Shown here: one piece after another, positions 45,697 to 55,472 of the stretch
How the letters are laid out: each line of letters starts with the position of its first letter
Position numbering within the stretch: the stretch's first letter is position 1
DNA from: Bradyrhizobium sp. WD16
GTDB taxonomy: Bacteria > Pseudomonadota > Alphaproteobacteria > Rhizobiales > Xanthobacteraceae
Length of the DNA: 64,000 nucleotides
Direction: 5' to 3'
Assembly: GCF_024181725.1 (NCBI RefSeq)
Contig: NZ_CP028908.1
Location: forward strand, 2,294,001-2,358,000
Made by a program: the position numbers and the translations under genes
The notes under the pieces: generated by a model
What the model saw: the letters and a program-made list of their open reading frames with translations, nothing else
What the model was told of the DNA's origin: nothing
Database searches by the model: none

Positions 45697-46290
45697 ATGG
45701 CTTCTCGGACGACGCGCCCTCTGGTGATCATCGCGGCATTTGCCGTGAGCCTCGCCGTCGGCCTTGGCGCCACGTTATGGGCCTTGGGAGGCTTCAGCGC
45801 GGCCACTGCGCCGGCTGCAATCGGCGGCTCGTTTCGTCTCACCGACCAGAATGGCCGGGCCGTCACCGAGGCCAGTCTCGCCGGCAAGCCCAGCCTGATC
45901 TTCTTCGGTTTCACCCATTGCCCGGACATTTGCCCGACGTCGCTGTTCGAAATGTCGGAGCTGCTCCGCGCCCTGGGCTCCGATGCCGACAAGGTCAATG
46001 CCGTCTTCGTCTCGGTCGATCCCGAGCGCGACACGCCTTCGGTGATGAAGGACTACCTGTCGAGCTTCGATCCACATCTGCGCGGACTGACCGGTGATCC
46101 CGAAGCGGTCGCCAAGGTGATTTCGGCGTATCGCGTCTATGCCAAGAAAGTACCGCTCAAGGACGGCGACTACACCATGGATCATACCGCCCTGATCTAT
46201 CTGATGGACCGGAACGGGCGGTTCGTGGCCCCCTTCAACATCAAGCGCAAGCCGGAAGAGGCCGCCTCGGACCTCAAGCGTTACCTGTAG
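45697..46290 (+). CDS. SCO1/SenC family copper chaperone
   Basis: 197 residues, membrane-anchored at the N-terminus (LVIIAAFAVSLAVGLGATLW), with a thioredoxin-like domain. The copper ligands are Cys-x3-Cys in FTHCPDICPTSL and His in MDHTALIYL; SVDPERDTP is also a family motif. It delivers copper to, or keeps reduced, the CuA site of cytochrome c oxidase in the periplasm. No cytochrome oxidase genes lie in the window. Confidence 0.93.
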   Translation: MASRTTRPLVIIAAFAVSLAVGLGATLWALGGFSAATAPAAIGGSFRLTDQNGRAVTEASLAGKPSLIFFGFTHCPDICPTSLFEMSELLRALGSDADKVNAVFVSVDPERDTPSVMKDYLSSFDPHLRGLTGDPEAVAKVISAYRVYAKKVPLKDGDYTMDHTALIYLMDRNGRFVAPFNIKRKPEEAASDLKRYL

Positions 46291-46405
46291 CGACCTGTAA
46301 ATGGAACTCTGGCCGGCCTCACGCGGGCTTTGCGTCCGGCCCGGCTTTGGTCCAGAAACGTCCGCAGATCAGTCCATCGCTTCGGTGGGCCGCGCCCTCC
46401 GCCGG

Positions 46406-47374
46406 ATGTCCGTGTCGATGCCTGTCATGTCCGCCCCGATCGCCCGCTGGATGTTCCGCGCCGGCTTTGTCGCGGCGCTGGCGATGCTGCCTGGCATGGC
46501 TCCCGCCCAAGTCCAGCTGCCCGGCCCCCGGCAGGCAGAGCCGGCCGCGGTGGCGCCGCCACCCCAGGCTAACCGGCCAGGAGCCGCGGCGCCAGGCGCC
46601 CAGGCCGCGCCCCAGGCGGTGCCCGGGTTCTGGGACCCGCGGCGCCGGCCGGACCGTCCTGATCTGTCGCGCCTCACCGTCATTCGTTTCCTGACCGAGA
46701 CCGATTATCCGCCGTTCAATTTCACCGGTCCCGACGGCAACCCGGCGGGTTTCAATGTCGATCTGGCCCGGCTGCTTTGCGAGGAGATCAAGGCGAGCTG
46801 CACTATCCAGATGCGACGCTTCGAAACCCTGGTGGACTCGCTGCTCGCCAATCGCGGCGACGCCATCATCGCCTCGCTGGCGGTGACGCCGCAGCTCCGC
46901 AGCCGGGTCGATTTCACCGACCCCTATTACCGGGCACCGGCGCGGTTCGTTTCTCGGCGGGATTCGGTGATGAGCGAGGTGCGTCCGGAATATCTCGAGG
47001 GCAAGAAGGTCGGGGCGATTGCCGGCTCCGCCCATGAAGCCTTCCTCAAGGCACAGTTCACCGATGCCCAGATCGTCGGCTATCCGAACGACGACGCTCT
47101 GCGCCAGGCTCTCCGCCGCGGCGAGGTTGATTTCATCTTCGGCGATGCCATCGCGCTGGCCTTCTGGATCAACGGCACCGATTCCGCCGAGTGCTGCGTG
47201 TTCAGCGGCGGTCCCTTCGTCGAGAGCCGCTACTTCGGCGAAGGCATCGGCATTGCGGTGCGCAAGGGCAACGATGTGCTGCGCCAGGCGCTGAACTGGG
47301 CGATGTTCAGGATCTGGGAGAAAGGCCGCTATACCGACCTGTGGCTGCGGTATTTTTCGGTGAGCCCGTTCTGA
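46406..47374 (+). CDS. Periplasmic solute-binding protein, family 3 (amino-acid type)
   Basis: About 322 residues from ATG 46406; ATGs at 46418 and 46427 are equally possible, and the frame continues up to 46301. A signal peptide (FRAGFVAALAMLPGMAPAQ) is followed by a Pro/Ala/Gln-rich linker of about 50 residues and then the SBP_bac_3 domain: FLTETDYPPFNFTGPDGNPAG (here split: TETDYPPFNF, GNPAGFNVDLARLL), SLAVTPQLRSRVDFTDPYY and YFGEGIGIAVRKGN. No permease gene is adjacent, so it may be a sensor or orphan binding protein. Confidence 0.82.
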   Translation: MSVSMPVMSAPIARWMFRAGFVAALAMLPGMAPAQVQLPGPRQAEPAAVAPPPQANRPGAAAPGAQAAPQAVPGFWDPRRRPDRPDLSRLTVIRFLTETDYPPFNFTGPDGNPAGFNVDLARLLCEEIKASCTIQMRRFETLVDSLLANRGDAIIASLAVTPQLRSRVDFTDPYYRAPARFVSRRDSVMSEVRPEYLEGKKVGAIAGSAHEAFLKAQFTDAQIVGYPNDDALRQALRRGEVDFIFGDAIALAFWINGTDSAECCVFSGGPFVESRYFGEGIGIAVRKGNDVLRQALNWAMFRIWEKGRYTDLWLRYFSVSPF

Positions 47375-47431
47375 GCATATTCCGGGGTGCGCAGAGCCGC
47401 CGGGGGATGGTATAAGCCGCCGCCGATTGGT

Positions 47432-47664
47432 CTGGTGCGGTTTGGGATCTGGCGCTCGTATGAAGGCCTCGCCGATACGGGCGTCCGATCCACCGCGCTA
47501 GTGTCCTGTCTCCGAATTACCGCTCCATTTGCCTCATGCTCGCACGGTCATTCGGAGACATAAGGACACTAGCAAAATCAAAGTGCTAGTGTGGCTTATG
47601 TCTCGCAATTGCCTACGAGAGGCTTGCCGCAAAGGCGGTAGGCAATTGCGAGACGCCACACTAG
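47432..47664. repeat. Repeat cluster D-A-spacer-B
   Basis: Type D (47432-47501) shares CTAG with type A (47498-47572), then the spacer CAAAATCAAAGTG (47573-47585) and type B (47586-47664). The A-spacer-B part is the reverse complement of the unit at 7154-7320. Together with its flanks it fills the 463-base gap before lysK; nothing else was seen in the gap. Confidence 0.85.
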
Positions 47665-47837
47665 TGCGGCACGATAGCGGGCAGCGTGCCAATGCCGCCC
47701 GGTAGCGCCTCTGATCCCTTCATCGATGCCGGTGGCCTGGGATGGGACCTCGCGCGAGCGAGGCGGGCGATCCTGTTACGTGATGACCCGGCCGGCTGCC
47801 TCGACCCGTGGGCGGCGCTCGGCTGGATGGAGATGAA

Positions 47838-49481
47838 ATGATGGCCGATGAGACTGCGCTGAGCCCCGGCGACCTGCGGGCGCTGGCTGAACAATCCAAC
47901 GCCTGGCCGTTCGAGCAGGCGAAGCAGATTGTCGCGCGGTTGAAAAAGAACCCGAAGGACGAGGTGCTGTTCGAGACCGGCTACGGCCCGTCCGGCCTGC
48001 CTCATATCGGCACCTTCGGCGAAGTGGCGCGCACCACCATGGTGCGCCACGCCTTCCGCGTCCTCACCGAGGACAAGATCAAGACCCGCCTGCTCGCCTT
48101 TTCGGACGACATGGACGGGCTGCGCAAGGTGCCGGACAACATCCCCAACAAGGAGATCATCGTTCCCCATCTCGGCAAACCGCTGACGCGGGTGCCGGAT
48201 CCTTTCGGCACGCATCCGAGCTTCGGCGCTCATAACAATGCTCGGCTGCGCAAATTCCTCGATGCCTTCAGCTTCGACTACGAATTCGCCTCCTCGACGG
48301 ACTACTACACCTCCGGCCGATTCGATCAGGCGCTGCTCAAGATGCTCGCAAATTTCGAGAAGGTGATGGCGATCATGCTGCCGTCGCTGCGCGAGGAACG
48401 GGCGGCGAGCTATTCGCCTTTCCTGCCGATCTGCCCGCGCACCGGCGTCGTGCTGCAGGTGCCGATCGTCGCCCACGATGTCGCAGCCGGGACGGTGTCC
48501 TATGACGATCCGGAGACCAGGGAGCGGGTGACGGTGCGGGTGACCGGCGGCCACTGCAAGCTGCAATGGAAGCCGGATTGGGCGATGCGCTGGGTCGCGC
48601 TCGGCGTCGATTACGAGATGGCCGGTAAGGACCTGATCGATTCGGTCAAGCTGTCCGGCAAGATCTGCGCCGCGCTCGGCGGGGTGCCGCCGGAAGGCTT
48701 CAACTATGAGCTGTTCCTCGACGAGAAGGGCCAGAAGATCTCCAAGTCCAAGGGTAACGGCCTGACCATCGACGAATGGCTGCGCTACGCCTCGCCGGAA
48801 TCGCTGTCGTTGTTCATGTACCGCGAGCCGAAGGCGGCCAAGCGGCTGTTCTTCGACGTCATTCCGCGCAACGTCGACGACTACCACCAGTTCCTCGACG
48901 GCTATGGCCGTCAGGACATGAAGCAGCGTCTCGCCAATCCGGTCTGGCACATCCATTCCGGTCAGCCGCCGGCCGCCGAGATGCCGGTGACCTTCCAGCT
49001 CCTCCTGACCCTGGTGTCGTCGTCCAATGCCGAGAACGCCGAGACGCTGTGGGGCTTTATCGGCCGCTATCGGCCCGGGGTGACGCCACAGACCCACCCC
49101 AAGCTCGATGCCATGGTCGGCTACGCCATCAACTACTATCGCGACTTCGTCGCGCCCGAGAAGCGCTTCCGGCATCCCACCGAGAGCGAGCGCGGCGCGC
49201 TGCTCGACCTGCGCGATGCCCTGTCGCAGCTTGCCCCGACCGCAACGGCCGAGGACATCCAGAACGTCGTCTACGAGATCGGCCGTCGTGAGCCGTTCCT
49301 CGATACGGCCAAGAAGGGCAAGGACGGTCGTCCGGGCGTGTCGCTCGAATGGTTCAACATGCTCTATCAGGTGCTGCTCGGCCAGGAGAAGGGCCCGCGG
49401 TTTGGCTCCTTCGTCGCTGTCTACGGCCTCAATAACGCCATCGCCATGATCGACGGCGCCCTGGCGAGAGCCGCGGCGTGA
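47838..49481 (+). CDS. lysK: Lysyl-tRNA synthetase, class I
   Basis: 547 residues. The class I signatures are present: HIGT at 56-59 ([13 protein letters not shown]) and KISKS at 300-304 ([10 protein letters not shown]). Class I LysRS replaces the class II enzyme in many alphaproteobacteria, archaea and spirochaetes. It charges tRNA-Lys. Start at ATG 47838 or 47841, after GGAGATGAA; an earlier in-frame start at 47808 would sit inside the leader. The repeat cluster lies directly upstream. Confidence 0.95.
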   Translation: MMADETALSPGDLRALAEQSNAWPFEQAKQIVARLKKNPKDEVLFETGYGPSGLPHIGTFGEVARTTMVRHAFRVLTEDKIKTRLLAFSDDMDGLRKVPDNIPNKEIIVPHLGKPLTRVPDPFGTHPSFGAHNNARLRKFLDAFSFDYEFASSTDYYTSGRFDQALLKMLANFEKVMAIMLPSLREERAASYSPFLPICPRTGVVLQVPIVAHDVAAGTVSYDDPETRERVTVRVTGGHCKLQWKPDWAMRWVALGVDYEMAGKDLIDSVKLSGKICAALGGVPPEGFNYELFLDEKGQKISKSKGNGLTIDEWLRYASPESLSLFMYREPKAAKRLFFDVIPRNVDDYHQFLDGYGRQDMKQRLANPVWHIHSGQPPAAEMPVTFQLLLTLVSSSNAENAETLWGFIGRYRPGVTPQTHPKLDAMVGYAINYYRDFVAPEKRFRHPTESERGALLDLRDALSQLAPTATAEDIQNVVYEIGRREPFLDTAKKGKDGRPGVSLEWFNMLYQVLLGQEKGPRFGSFVAVYGLNNAIAMIDGALARAAA

Positions 49482-49601
49482 TTCGACGGCTTTCGGCGGT
49501 GCGGCCTTGATGCAGGTCAGGACGGGGGCTACCGTCCCCGCCATCATCGATCATCGGCCTCGCCGGACGGCTCGAGACCTCAAAACGGACTCTGAACGCG
49601 C

Positions 49602-49946
49602 GTGTCCACCATCTACAAAATCTGTCCTGCTTCCGCATGGCGGGAGGCCGAGCGGCTCGGGGTCTACCGTGGCAGCGCCGATGACCTGCGGGACGGCTTC
49701 ATCCATTTTTCCACGGCTGGGCAGGTGGCGGAAACTGCGCGGAAGCACTTCCACGGCCAGACCGGCTTGTTCCTGGTCGCCGTCGATCCCGATCAGCTGG
49801 GCGATGCCCTGCGCCTGGAACCCTCGCGCGGCGGCGAACTATTCCCCCATCTTTATGGTGAACTCGATCTCGCGGCTGTGACGGACGTGCTCGAATTGCG
49901 CGACCGTGCCGATGGCGGCCATGACATTCCGGAGCTTGCGCCGTGA
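49602..49946 (+). CDS. DUF952 domain protein
   Basis: 114 residues from GTG 49602, with the family landmarks IYKICPASAW, DGFIHFSTAGQV and FPHLYGELDLAAV. The fold is related to ADP-ribosyltransferase-like domains, but activity is unproven. Its last bases overlap the pyrD start (GTGA), so the two are translated together; this DUF952-pyrD pairing is common in Rhizobiales. Confidence 0.9.
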   Translation: MSTIYKICPASAWREAERLGVYRGSADDLRDGFIHFSTAGQVAETARKHFHGQTGLFLVAVDPDQLGDALRLEPSRGGELFPHLYGELDLAAVTDVLELRDRADGGHDIPELAP

Positions 49947-51034
49947 TCCGCGCCTTTGACACCATTTCGCTGCCGCTGCTGCGCTGGTTCGATCCGGAGG
50001 ACGCCCATCGCCTGGCGATTCAGGGGCTCAAGCTTTTTCCGCCGGCGCGGTCTCGCGCCGACAGCCCGATGCTGGCGGTCCGCGCCTTCGGTCTGAACTT
50101 TCCCAATCCCGTCGGCATGGCTGCCGGCTTCGACAAGAATGCCGAGGTCCCGGATGAATTATTGCGCCTCGGCTTCGGCTTCGTCGAAATCGGTACGGTG
50201 ACGCCGCGGCCGCAGTCGGGGAATCCCCGGCCGCGCATGTTCCGCCTGTCGGAAGACGAGGGCGTCATCAATCGGCTTGGTTTCAACAATGACGGCGCCG
50301 ACATGGTGCTGAGGCGCCTCGCCGCGCGTGCGAGCCGCGGCGGCATCGTCGGCGTCAATATCGGCGCCAACAAGGATTCGCCGGATCGCACCGCGGATTA
50401 TGTCCGGCTGATCGAACTGTTCGCGCCGGTGGCGAGCTATTTCACCGTCAATGTCTCCTCGCCGAATACCCCCGGCCTGCGCAACCTGCAGCAGGCGGCG
50501 CAGCTCGACGATCTCCTGGCGCGCGTGATCGATGCGCGCGAACGCGTGCGGCGCAACGCCGGCGAGAGCCCGGTGCTGCTCAAGATCGCGCCTGATCTGT
50601 CGCTCGCCGAACTCGACGACGTCGTTCACGTCGCCCGCTCGCGCAAGGTCGACGGCATGATCGTCTCCAACACCACGCTGTCGCGGCCGCCGTCGCTCAA
50701 GAGCCTGCGCGCGCGCGAACAGGGCGGCTTGTCGGGCCGGCCATTGTTCCGCCTGTCGACGCGCATGGTGGCTGAGACCTATGTGCGCGCCGAAGGCGCT
50801 TTCCCGCTGATCGGCGTTGGCGGTATCGATTCCGGCGGTGCCGCCCTGATGAAGATCCGCGCCGGCGCCAGCCTGATCCAGGTCTATTCGTCTCTGGTTT
50901 TCAAGGGCCTGGGGCTGATCGAGGAGATCAAGACCGATCTGCTCTCGGTGCTGCGCCGGACCGGGCGCGAATCCCTCGACGAGATCGTCGGTGCCGATGC
51001 CGCAACGATCACCGCGGAAGACTGGCCGGCTTAG
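49943..51034 (+). CDS. pyrD: Dihydroorotate dehydrogenase (quinone), class 2
   Basis: 363 residues. A short N-terminal membrane-associating helix is followed by the FMN barrel: NPVGMAAGFDKNAEV, GFVEIGTVTPRPQ-type loop, NRLGFNNDGAD, VNVSSPNTPGLR (Ser is the class 2 catalytic base), NTTLSRP and GVGGIDSGG. It oxidises dihydroorotate with ubiquinone at the inner membrane. The GTG start overlaps the DUF952 stop. Confidence 0.95.
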   Translation: MIRAFDTISLPLLRWFDPEDAHRLAIQGLKLFPPARSRADSPMLAVRAFGLNFPNPVGMAAGFDKNAEVPDELLRLGFGFVEIGTVTPRPQSGNPRPRMFRLSEDEGVINRLGFNNDGADMVLRRLAARASRGGIVGVNIGANKDSPDRTADYVRLIELFAPVASYFTVNVSSPNTPGLRNLQQAAQLDDLLARVIDARERVRRNAGESPVLLKIAPDLSLAELDDVVHVARSRKVDGMIVSNTTLSRPPSLKSLRAREQGGLSGRPLFRLSTRMVAETYVRAEGAFPLIGVGGIDSGGAALMKIRAGASLIQVYSSLVFKGLGLIEEIKTDLLSVLRRTGRESLDEIVGADAATITAEDWPA

Positions 51035-51079
51035 CGTTTCCTCACCTGAAGCGTTTCCCTCATCCTGAGGCGAGGGTCG

Positions 51080-52423
51080 TCACCCGAACGCCTTGCGGAC
51101 CAGCGCCGGATAGCGCAGCAACTGGGACAAGCCGCGCGCCAGCAGGAAGACCAGCAGCGCGAGCCACAGTCCGCTGTTGCCGAGGCCCTGCATCAGCCAC
51201 CACGCGGCGAAATAGATGCCGAGCGACAGGATCATCAGGTTGCGCATGTCGCGCGACCAGGTCGCGCCGATGAAGATGCCGTCGAAGGTGTAGGCGAGGG
51301 CGCCGCACAGCGGTGCCAGTGCCGCCAGCGTCAGATAGAGGCGCGCGGTGGCGCGGACCGCCTCGCTGGTGGTGATGATGTCGATCAGCACTGCGCCGGC
51401 GAGGAGAAAGGCGAGGCTGACCGCTGCGCCGAAGCCGATGCCCCAGCCCACCACGAGGCGCACCGCGCGCCGGAAACCACCGCCGTCATGGGCGCCGGTG
51501 GTGTGGCCGCAGAGCTGTTCCGCGGCGGTTGCAAGGCCGTCGAGAAAGAACGAGCCGATCAGCATGAAATTGTTCAGCACCGCGTTGGCCGCAAGAACGT
51601 CATCCCCCGCGCGGGCGCCCTGGGCGGTGAAGAACAGGAAAGCGGCAATCAGCGCCGCGGTGCGGATCAGGATGTCGCGATTGATGGCGACGAGCCGCCG
51701 CCATTCCTCGCCTCGCAGCAATGCGGCGCGCGCAACGGCGAGCTGGCCGCCCAGCAGGCGCCATGCAATGGCGGCGCCCAGCACAAAGCCGGTGCCCTCG
51801 GCAAGGACTGCTGCGGCTGCGGCGCCAACCACACCGGCGCCAAGCCCCAGCACCAGGAACGCGGTCGCCGCGATGTTGACGGCGTTGACGACAACCTGCA
51901 GCAATAGCGCCAGGCCGGGGCGCGCCTGCCCGACCAGCCAGCCGAGCAGCACGTAATTGCCGAGCACCAGGGGCGCCGACCATAGCCGTACGTCGAAATA
52001 GCTGCGCGCGGCGGCGGTCGCCGCGTCGCTGCCGCCGATCATGGCGAAGATCGCCGCGCCGAGCGGCCGCTGGAGCACCACCAGCGCCGCGCCGAAGGCC
52101 AGCGCCAACCCCACTGCCCGCGCCAGCACGGCGCGCCTTTCGCCGTCATCGCCGGCGCCTTGGGCCTGCGCTGTCAGCGCCACGGTGCCCATGCGCAGAA
52201 AGCCGAACAGCCAGAACAGGCAATCGAAGGCGACGGCGGCCATGGCGACACCGCCCAGCAATGTCGAATCGCCCAGCCGTCCCACGGCGGCGGTCGCGAC
52301 GATGCCGAGCAGCGGCGTCGTTAGATTGGCGATCATCGCCGGGCCAGCGATCGCGAAGACGCGGCGCGTGGTCATCGTGACCGGGGCGGCGCGGTCGCGG
52401 AGGTCGTCGGCCCGCGCGTCCAT
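51080..52423 (-). CDS. MATE family efflux transporter (DinF-like)
   Basis: 447 residues with twelve membrane helices. The N-terminal half has IAGPAMIANLTTPLLGIVAT and VALTAQAQGAGD, and the second half has GLATAAEQLCGH, matching the DinF branch of MATE exporters. It would expel cationic or toxic compounds in exchange for Na+ or H+. It is the downstream member of a leftward operon: the metallo-hydrolase gene's stop overlaps its start codon by one base. Confidence 0.9.
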   Translation of the reverse strand: MDARADDLRDRAAPVTMTTRRVFAIAGPAMIANLTTPLLGIVATAAVGRLGDSTLLGGVAMAAVAFDCLFWLFGFLRMGTVALTAQAQGAGDDGERRAVLARAVGLALAFGAALVVLQRPLGAAIFAMIGGSDAATAAARSYFDVRLWSAPLVLGNYVLLGWLVGQARPGLALLLQVVVNAVNIAATAFLVLGLGAGVVGAAAAAVLAEGTGFVLGAAIAWRLLGGQLAVARAALLRGEEWRRLVAINRDILIRTAALIAAFLFFTAQGARAGDDVLAANAVLNNFMLIGSFFLDGLATAAEQLCGHTTGAHDGGGFRRAVRLVVGWGIGFGAAVSLAFLLAGAVLIDIITTSEAVRATARLYLTLAALAPLCGALAYTFDGIFIGATWSRDMRNLMILSLGIYFAAWWLMQGLGNSGLWLALLVFLLARGLSQLLRYPALVRKAFG

Positions 52424-53157
52424 TACAAGTCCACTACAAGGCCATCGCTGGCGACGGTGTAGGGCACCTCGTCGGCATGGGAAAGCATCGTCTCGCCAAG
52501 ATGGGTGAGCACCACGTGCCGGGCGCCGATCCGTGGCAGTTCGGCGGCAAGGCGATCATAGCCGAGGTGATTTCGCACCTCGCGGCCGAATGTGTAGGCC
52601 TCGGCGATGAACAGGTCGGCGCCACGGCCGACATCGACCAGCGCGTCGGTCCATTCGGTGTCGCCGGTATAGGCGATCGTACGGCCCTCGACCTCGATGC
52701 GGTAGCTGAGGAACGGGCCGCCGGATTGGCCATGGACCGCGGTGCAGGGCGTCACCCGGATCGCGCCGAGGTTCCGCGGCTGATCGGGCACGAGCTCGAT
52801 CAGATCGAGATCGAAGCGCTGGCGCGTGGCGGAAGAATGCTCGAACAGCGCTTCCATGACCGCGGTGAGCCGCGCCGGCAGCCCCGCGGGTCCGGCGATG
52901 GTCAGTGGCCGCTCGCGGCGGCCGAACTGGGCATCGAGAATCAGAAAGGGGAGGCCAGCAAAATGATCGCCGTGGAAATGCGTGATGAGGACGAGATCGA
53001 TGGCGCCGAGATCGGTGCCGCAGCGCTTGAGCGCCGGCAGCGACGAGGCGCCGCAATCGATCAGGAAATTGACGGTGTCGCCGGTGACGTGAAAGCACGT
53101 ATTGAAGCGGCCGCCCGAACCGAAGGCATCGCCGCAGCCGACAAACCGCAGCTGCAT
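52423..53157 (-). CDS. Metallo-beta-lactamase fold hydrolase (RNase Z/phosphodiesterase-like)
   Basis: 244 residues with the HxHxDH metal motif (LVLITHFHGDHFAGLP, about residues 57-72), the second His (AVHGQSGG), the bridging Asp in YTGDTEWTD and a final His in VVLTHLG. The small size and lack of RNase Z exosite suggest a cyclic phosphodiesterase or similar hydrolase of the same superfamily; the substrate is unknown. It lies between a small membrane protein gene and the MATE gene. Confidence 0.88.
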   Translation of the reverse strand: MQLRFVGCGDAFGSGGRFNTCFHVTGDTVNFLIDCGASSLPALKRCGTDLGAIDLVLITHFHGDHFAGLPFLILDAQFGRRERPLTIAGPAGLPARLTAVMEALFEHSSATRQRFDLDLIELVPDQPRNLGAIRVTPCTAVHGQSGGPFLSYRIEVEGRTIAYTGDTEWTDALVDVGRGADLFIAEAYTFGREVRNHLGYDRLAAELPRIGARHVVLTHLGETMLSHADEVPYTVASDGLVVDL

Positions 53158-53167
53158 GGCGTAGTCC

Positions 53168-53476
53168 TCAGTGCGGCCGTGGCGTGCCGAAGACCCGCGA
53201 CAACAGCCAGATCGGAATGACGATCACGGCGCCGAGCAGGAAATAGCGCCACAGCCAATTGACAGCATCGAAGCCGAGATCCCAGATCCGCTCGACCAGC
53301 AGCTGGATCGAGCGCAGGATGTTCCACGGATCGAAGCCGATGGCCGCGAGCACCACGCCGACCAGGATCGACAGCAGGATCAGTCGAAAGGCGACCGACA
53401 ACGGCGAACCGCCGAGGAAGCGGCTGAAGGCGTCGCTGCCGTTGCGGGCCTCGATCGGCTTCTGGTCCATAGTCAT
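53168..53476 (-). CDS. Small two-helix membrane protein (DUF6460-like)
   Basis: 102 residues from ATG 53476, which follows AGGAGG with good spacing. After a polar stretch come two hydrophobic segments (about 29-47 and 75-92). I associate LGGSPLSVAFRLILLSILVG and GFDPWNILRSI with the DUF6460 family; the function is unknown. It starts the leftward unit with the metallo-hydrolase and MATE genes. Confidence 0.75.
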   Translation of the reverse strand: MTMDQKPIEARNGSDAFSRFLGGSPLSVAFRLILLSILVGVVLAAIGFDPWNILRSIQLLVERIWDLGFDAVNWLWRYFLLGAVIVIPIWLLSRVFGTPRPH

Positions 53477-53584
53477 GTCCTGCCTCCTGTTGTCCGCCGC
53501 GTCTTGATCGCGTCCTGATGGTGCACCGCAGCGCGCGGCATCCTGCAACTTGGGAAACCCGGCCACCGCAGTCAAGCGCCGGAA

Positions 53585-53680
53585 ATGAAAATCCTCTTCG
53601 TCGGAGCGATGCTGGCCCTCGTGCTGGTCGTCCGCTTCGGAAAAGCGGTATCCTGCGCCGCAGGTCGTGTCTTAAGATGA
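53585..53680 (+). CDS. Possible 31-residue hydrophobic peptide
   Basis: ATG at 53585 opens a 32-codon frame reading MKILFVGAMLALVLVVRFGK and a short basic tail ending VLR. It looks like a single membrane helix or signal-like peptide. A GGAA lies directly upstream. No family can be assigned and chance is possible. Confidence 0.3.
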   Translation: MKILFVGAMLALVLVVRFGKAVSCAAGRVLR

Positions 53681-53733
53681 ATATTCCGCAACACCGGCGC
53701 CGCGCCGCCGTTCAAGATAAAGCTGTAGGTTCG

Positions 53734-54663
53734 ATGGAAACGCGTTCACTTGGTGCAATTGACGGGACTGTGGCTGTGCTGGGCCTCGGTTCGATGGGCT
53801 TCGGCATGGCGGCGTCGCTTCGCCGCAAGGGCTTTGACGTCGCGGGCTTCGACCTGAGGCCCGAAGTCGCGGCGCGCTTCGTCGCCGAGCATGGTGGCCG
53901 TGCCGTCGCGTCGGCGCGCGAGGCCGCCAGGGATGCCGCGGCCGTGGTGGTCGTCGTCGTCAATGCCGACCAGACCGAGGCGGTGCTGTTCGGCGCCGAG
54001 GGCATTGCGGCCGAGCTCAAGAAGGGCGCTGTGATCCTGTCCTGCGCGACCATGGCGCCGGAGCGGGCCCGCGCGCTGGCGGCCGCTGCCGCGAAGCTTG
54101 GCCTGCATTATGTCGACAGTCCGATCAGCGGTGGCGCCCAGCGCGCGGCGGAAGGCGCGCTAACCGTGCTGGCCTCAGGCGAACCGGAGGCCATGGCCAA
54201 GGCCGAGCCGCTGCTCGCCGCGGTGGCGGCCAATGTCTATCGTCTTGGCGACGAAGCCGGGATCGGAGCTGCCTTCAAGATGGTCAACCAGCTCCTCGCC
54301 GGGGTGCACATTGCCGCTGCGTCCGAGGCCATGGTCTTTGCCGGCCGTCTCGGCCTCGATCTGCGCAAGGTCTACGAGGTGATCACGGCGTCCGCCGGCA
54401 ATTCCTGGATGTTCGAGAACCGCATGCCCCATGTGCTCGATGGCGATTACGCGCCGCGCAGCGCGGTGGAAATCTTCACCAAGGATCTCGGCATCATCAG
54501 CGACATGTCACGGACGGCGAAATTCCCGACGCCGGTCGCGGCGACGGCATTGCAGATGTTCCTGATGACGGCGGCGGCGGGCATGGGCAAGGACGACGAT
54601 TCCTCGGTGGCGCGGCTCTATGCCCAGATCGCCGACGTCGATCTGCCGAAGCCGAAAACCTGA
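53734..54663 (+). CDS. ltnD: L-threonate/D-erythronate-type dehydrogenase (LtnD family)
   Basis: 309 residues of the 3-hydroxyacid dehydrogenase superfamily: VLGLGSMGFGMAASL NAD site (about 15-29), DSPISGGAQRAAEGAL substrate loop, catalytic Lys in AAFKMVNQLLAG, and a FTKDLGI segment. LtnD oxidises L-threonate to 2-oxo-tetronate. The assignment to threonate rests on the two following genes, OtnI and OtnK types. Start at ATG 53734; an upstream extension is poor. otnI begins 26 bases downstream. Confidence 0.8.
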   Translation: METRSLGAIDGTVAVLGLGSMGFGMAASLRRKGFDVAGFDLRPEVAARFVAEHGGRAVASAREAARDAAAVVVVVVNADQTEAVLFGAEGIAAELKKGAVILSCATMAPERARALAAAAAKLGLHYVDSPISGGAQRAAEGALTVLASGEPEAMAKAEPLLAAVAANVYRLGDEAGIGAAFKMVNQLLAGVHIAAASEAMVFAGRLGLDLRKVYEVITASAGNSWMFENRMPHVLDGDYAPRSAVEIFTKDLGIISDMSRTAKFPTPVAATALQMFLMTAAAGMGKDDDSSVARLYAQIADVDLPKPKT

Positions 54664-54689
54664 CCCGTTACGCCCTGGAGTTCGTTGCG

Positions 54690-55472
54690 ATGCCGCGCTT
54701 CGCCGCCAATCTCACCATGATGTTCAACGAATGGGACTTCCTCGACCGCTTCGCCGCGGCGGCGGATGCCGGCTTCGACGCCGTGGAATTCCTGTTTCCC
54801 TACGCCTATCCGCCGGAGGTGATCGCGGAGCGTCTGACGCGCCATCGCCTTGCTCCGGCGCTGTTCAATGCGCCGCCGGGCAATTGGGAGGCCGGCGAGC
54901 GCGGTTTTGCCGCGCTGCCGGCGCGGCGCGCGGAATTCGAGGCGTCGATCGCCACTGCGCTCGCTTACGTACGTGCCACCGGCGTGAAACGGCTGCACAT
55001 CATGGCCGGCATCGCCCCGGCCGGTGATGCCGCCGCCATGGTGGCGTTCGAAAGCGCGGTGCTGTTCGCCTGTGATCAGGCAGCCGGGGCCGAGATCGAC
55101 ATCGTGATCGAGCCGATCAATCCGCGCGACGTGCCGGGGTATTTTCTCAATAATTTCGATGTCGCTGCGGCGCTTGTGCGCAGGCTCAACCGGTCGAACC
55201 TGAAGCTGCAATTCGACATCTATCACCGCCAGATCATCCATGGCGACGTGACGCGCGGCCTCGAGGCCATGATGCCGATCATCGGCCATATCCAGACCGC
55301 CTCGGTGCCGGAGCGCAATGAGCCGGGCACCGGCGAGCTCGACGATGCCCGCATCTTCGCGCTGCTCGATCGCCTCGGCTACGGCGGCTTCGTCGGCTGC
55401 GAATACCGGCCGCGCGGCAAGACCCTCGACGGCCTGTCCTGGCTTGCGCCCTACAGGGGGGAGGGTCGATGA
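54690..55472 (+). CDS. otnI: 2-oxo-tetronate isomerase / hydroxypyruvate isomerase family
   Basis: 260 residues forming a TIM-barrel sugar isomerase: FAANLTMMFNEWDFLDRF start, metal-ligand Glu in IVIEPINPRDVPGYF, DIYHRQI, and Glu in VGCEYRPRG. OtnI interconverts 2-oxo- and 3-oxo-tetronate. The classical homologue is hydroxypyruvate isomerase; the neighbouring kinase and dehydrogenase favour OtnI. Its stop overlaps the next start (ATGA). Confidence 0.85.
   Translation: MPRFAANLTMMFNEWDFLDRFAAAADAGFDAVEFLFPYAYPPEVIAERLTRHRLAPALFNAPPGNWEAGERGFAALPARRAEFEASIATALAYVRATGVKRLHIMAGIAPAGDAAAMVAFESAVLFACDQAAGAEIDIVIEPINPRDVPGYFLNNFDVAAALVRRLNRSNLKLQFDIYHRQIIHGDVTRGLEAMMPIIGHIQTASVPERNEPGTGELDDARIFALLDRLGYGGFVGCEYRPRGKTLDGLSWLAPYRGEGR

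Noticed and set aside
51035-51079. CCTCATCCTGAGG between pyrD and the MATE gene as a regulatory site
   Set aside because: It is a short palindrome common in related genomes; I see only a possible hairpin between convergent genes and no evidence of a specific function.
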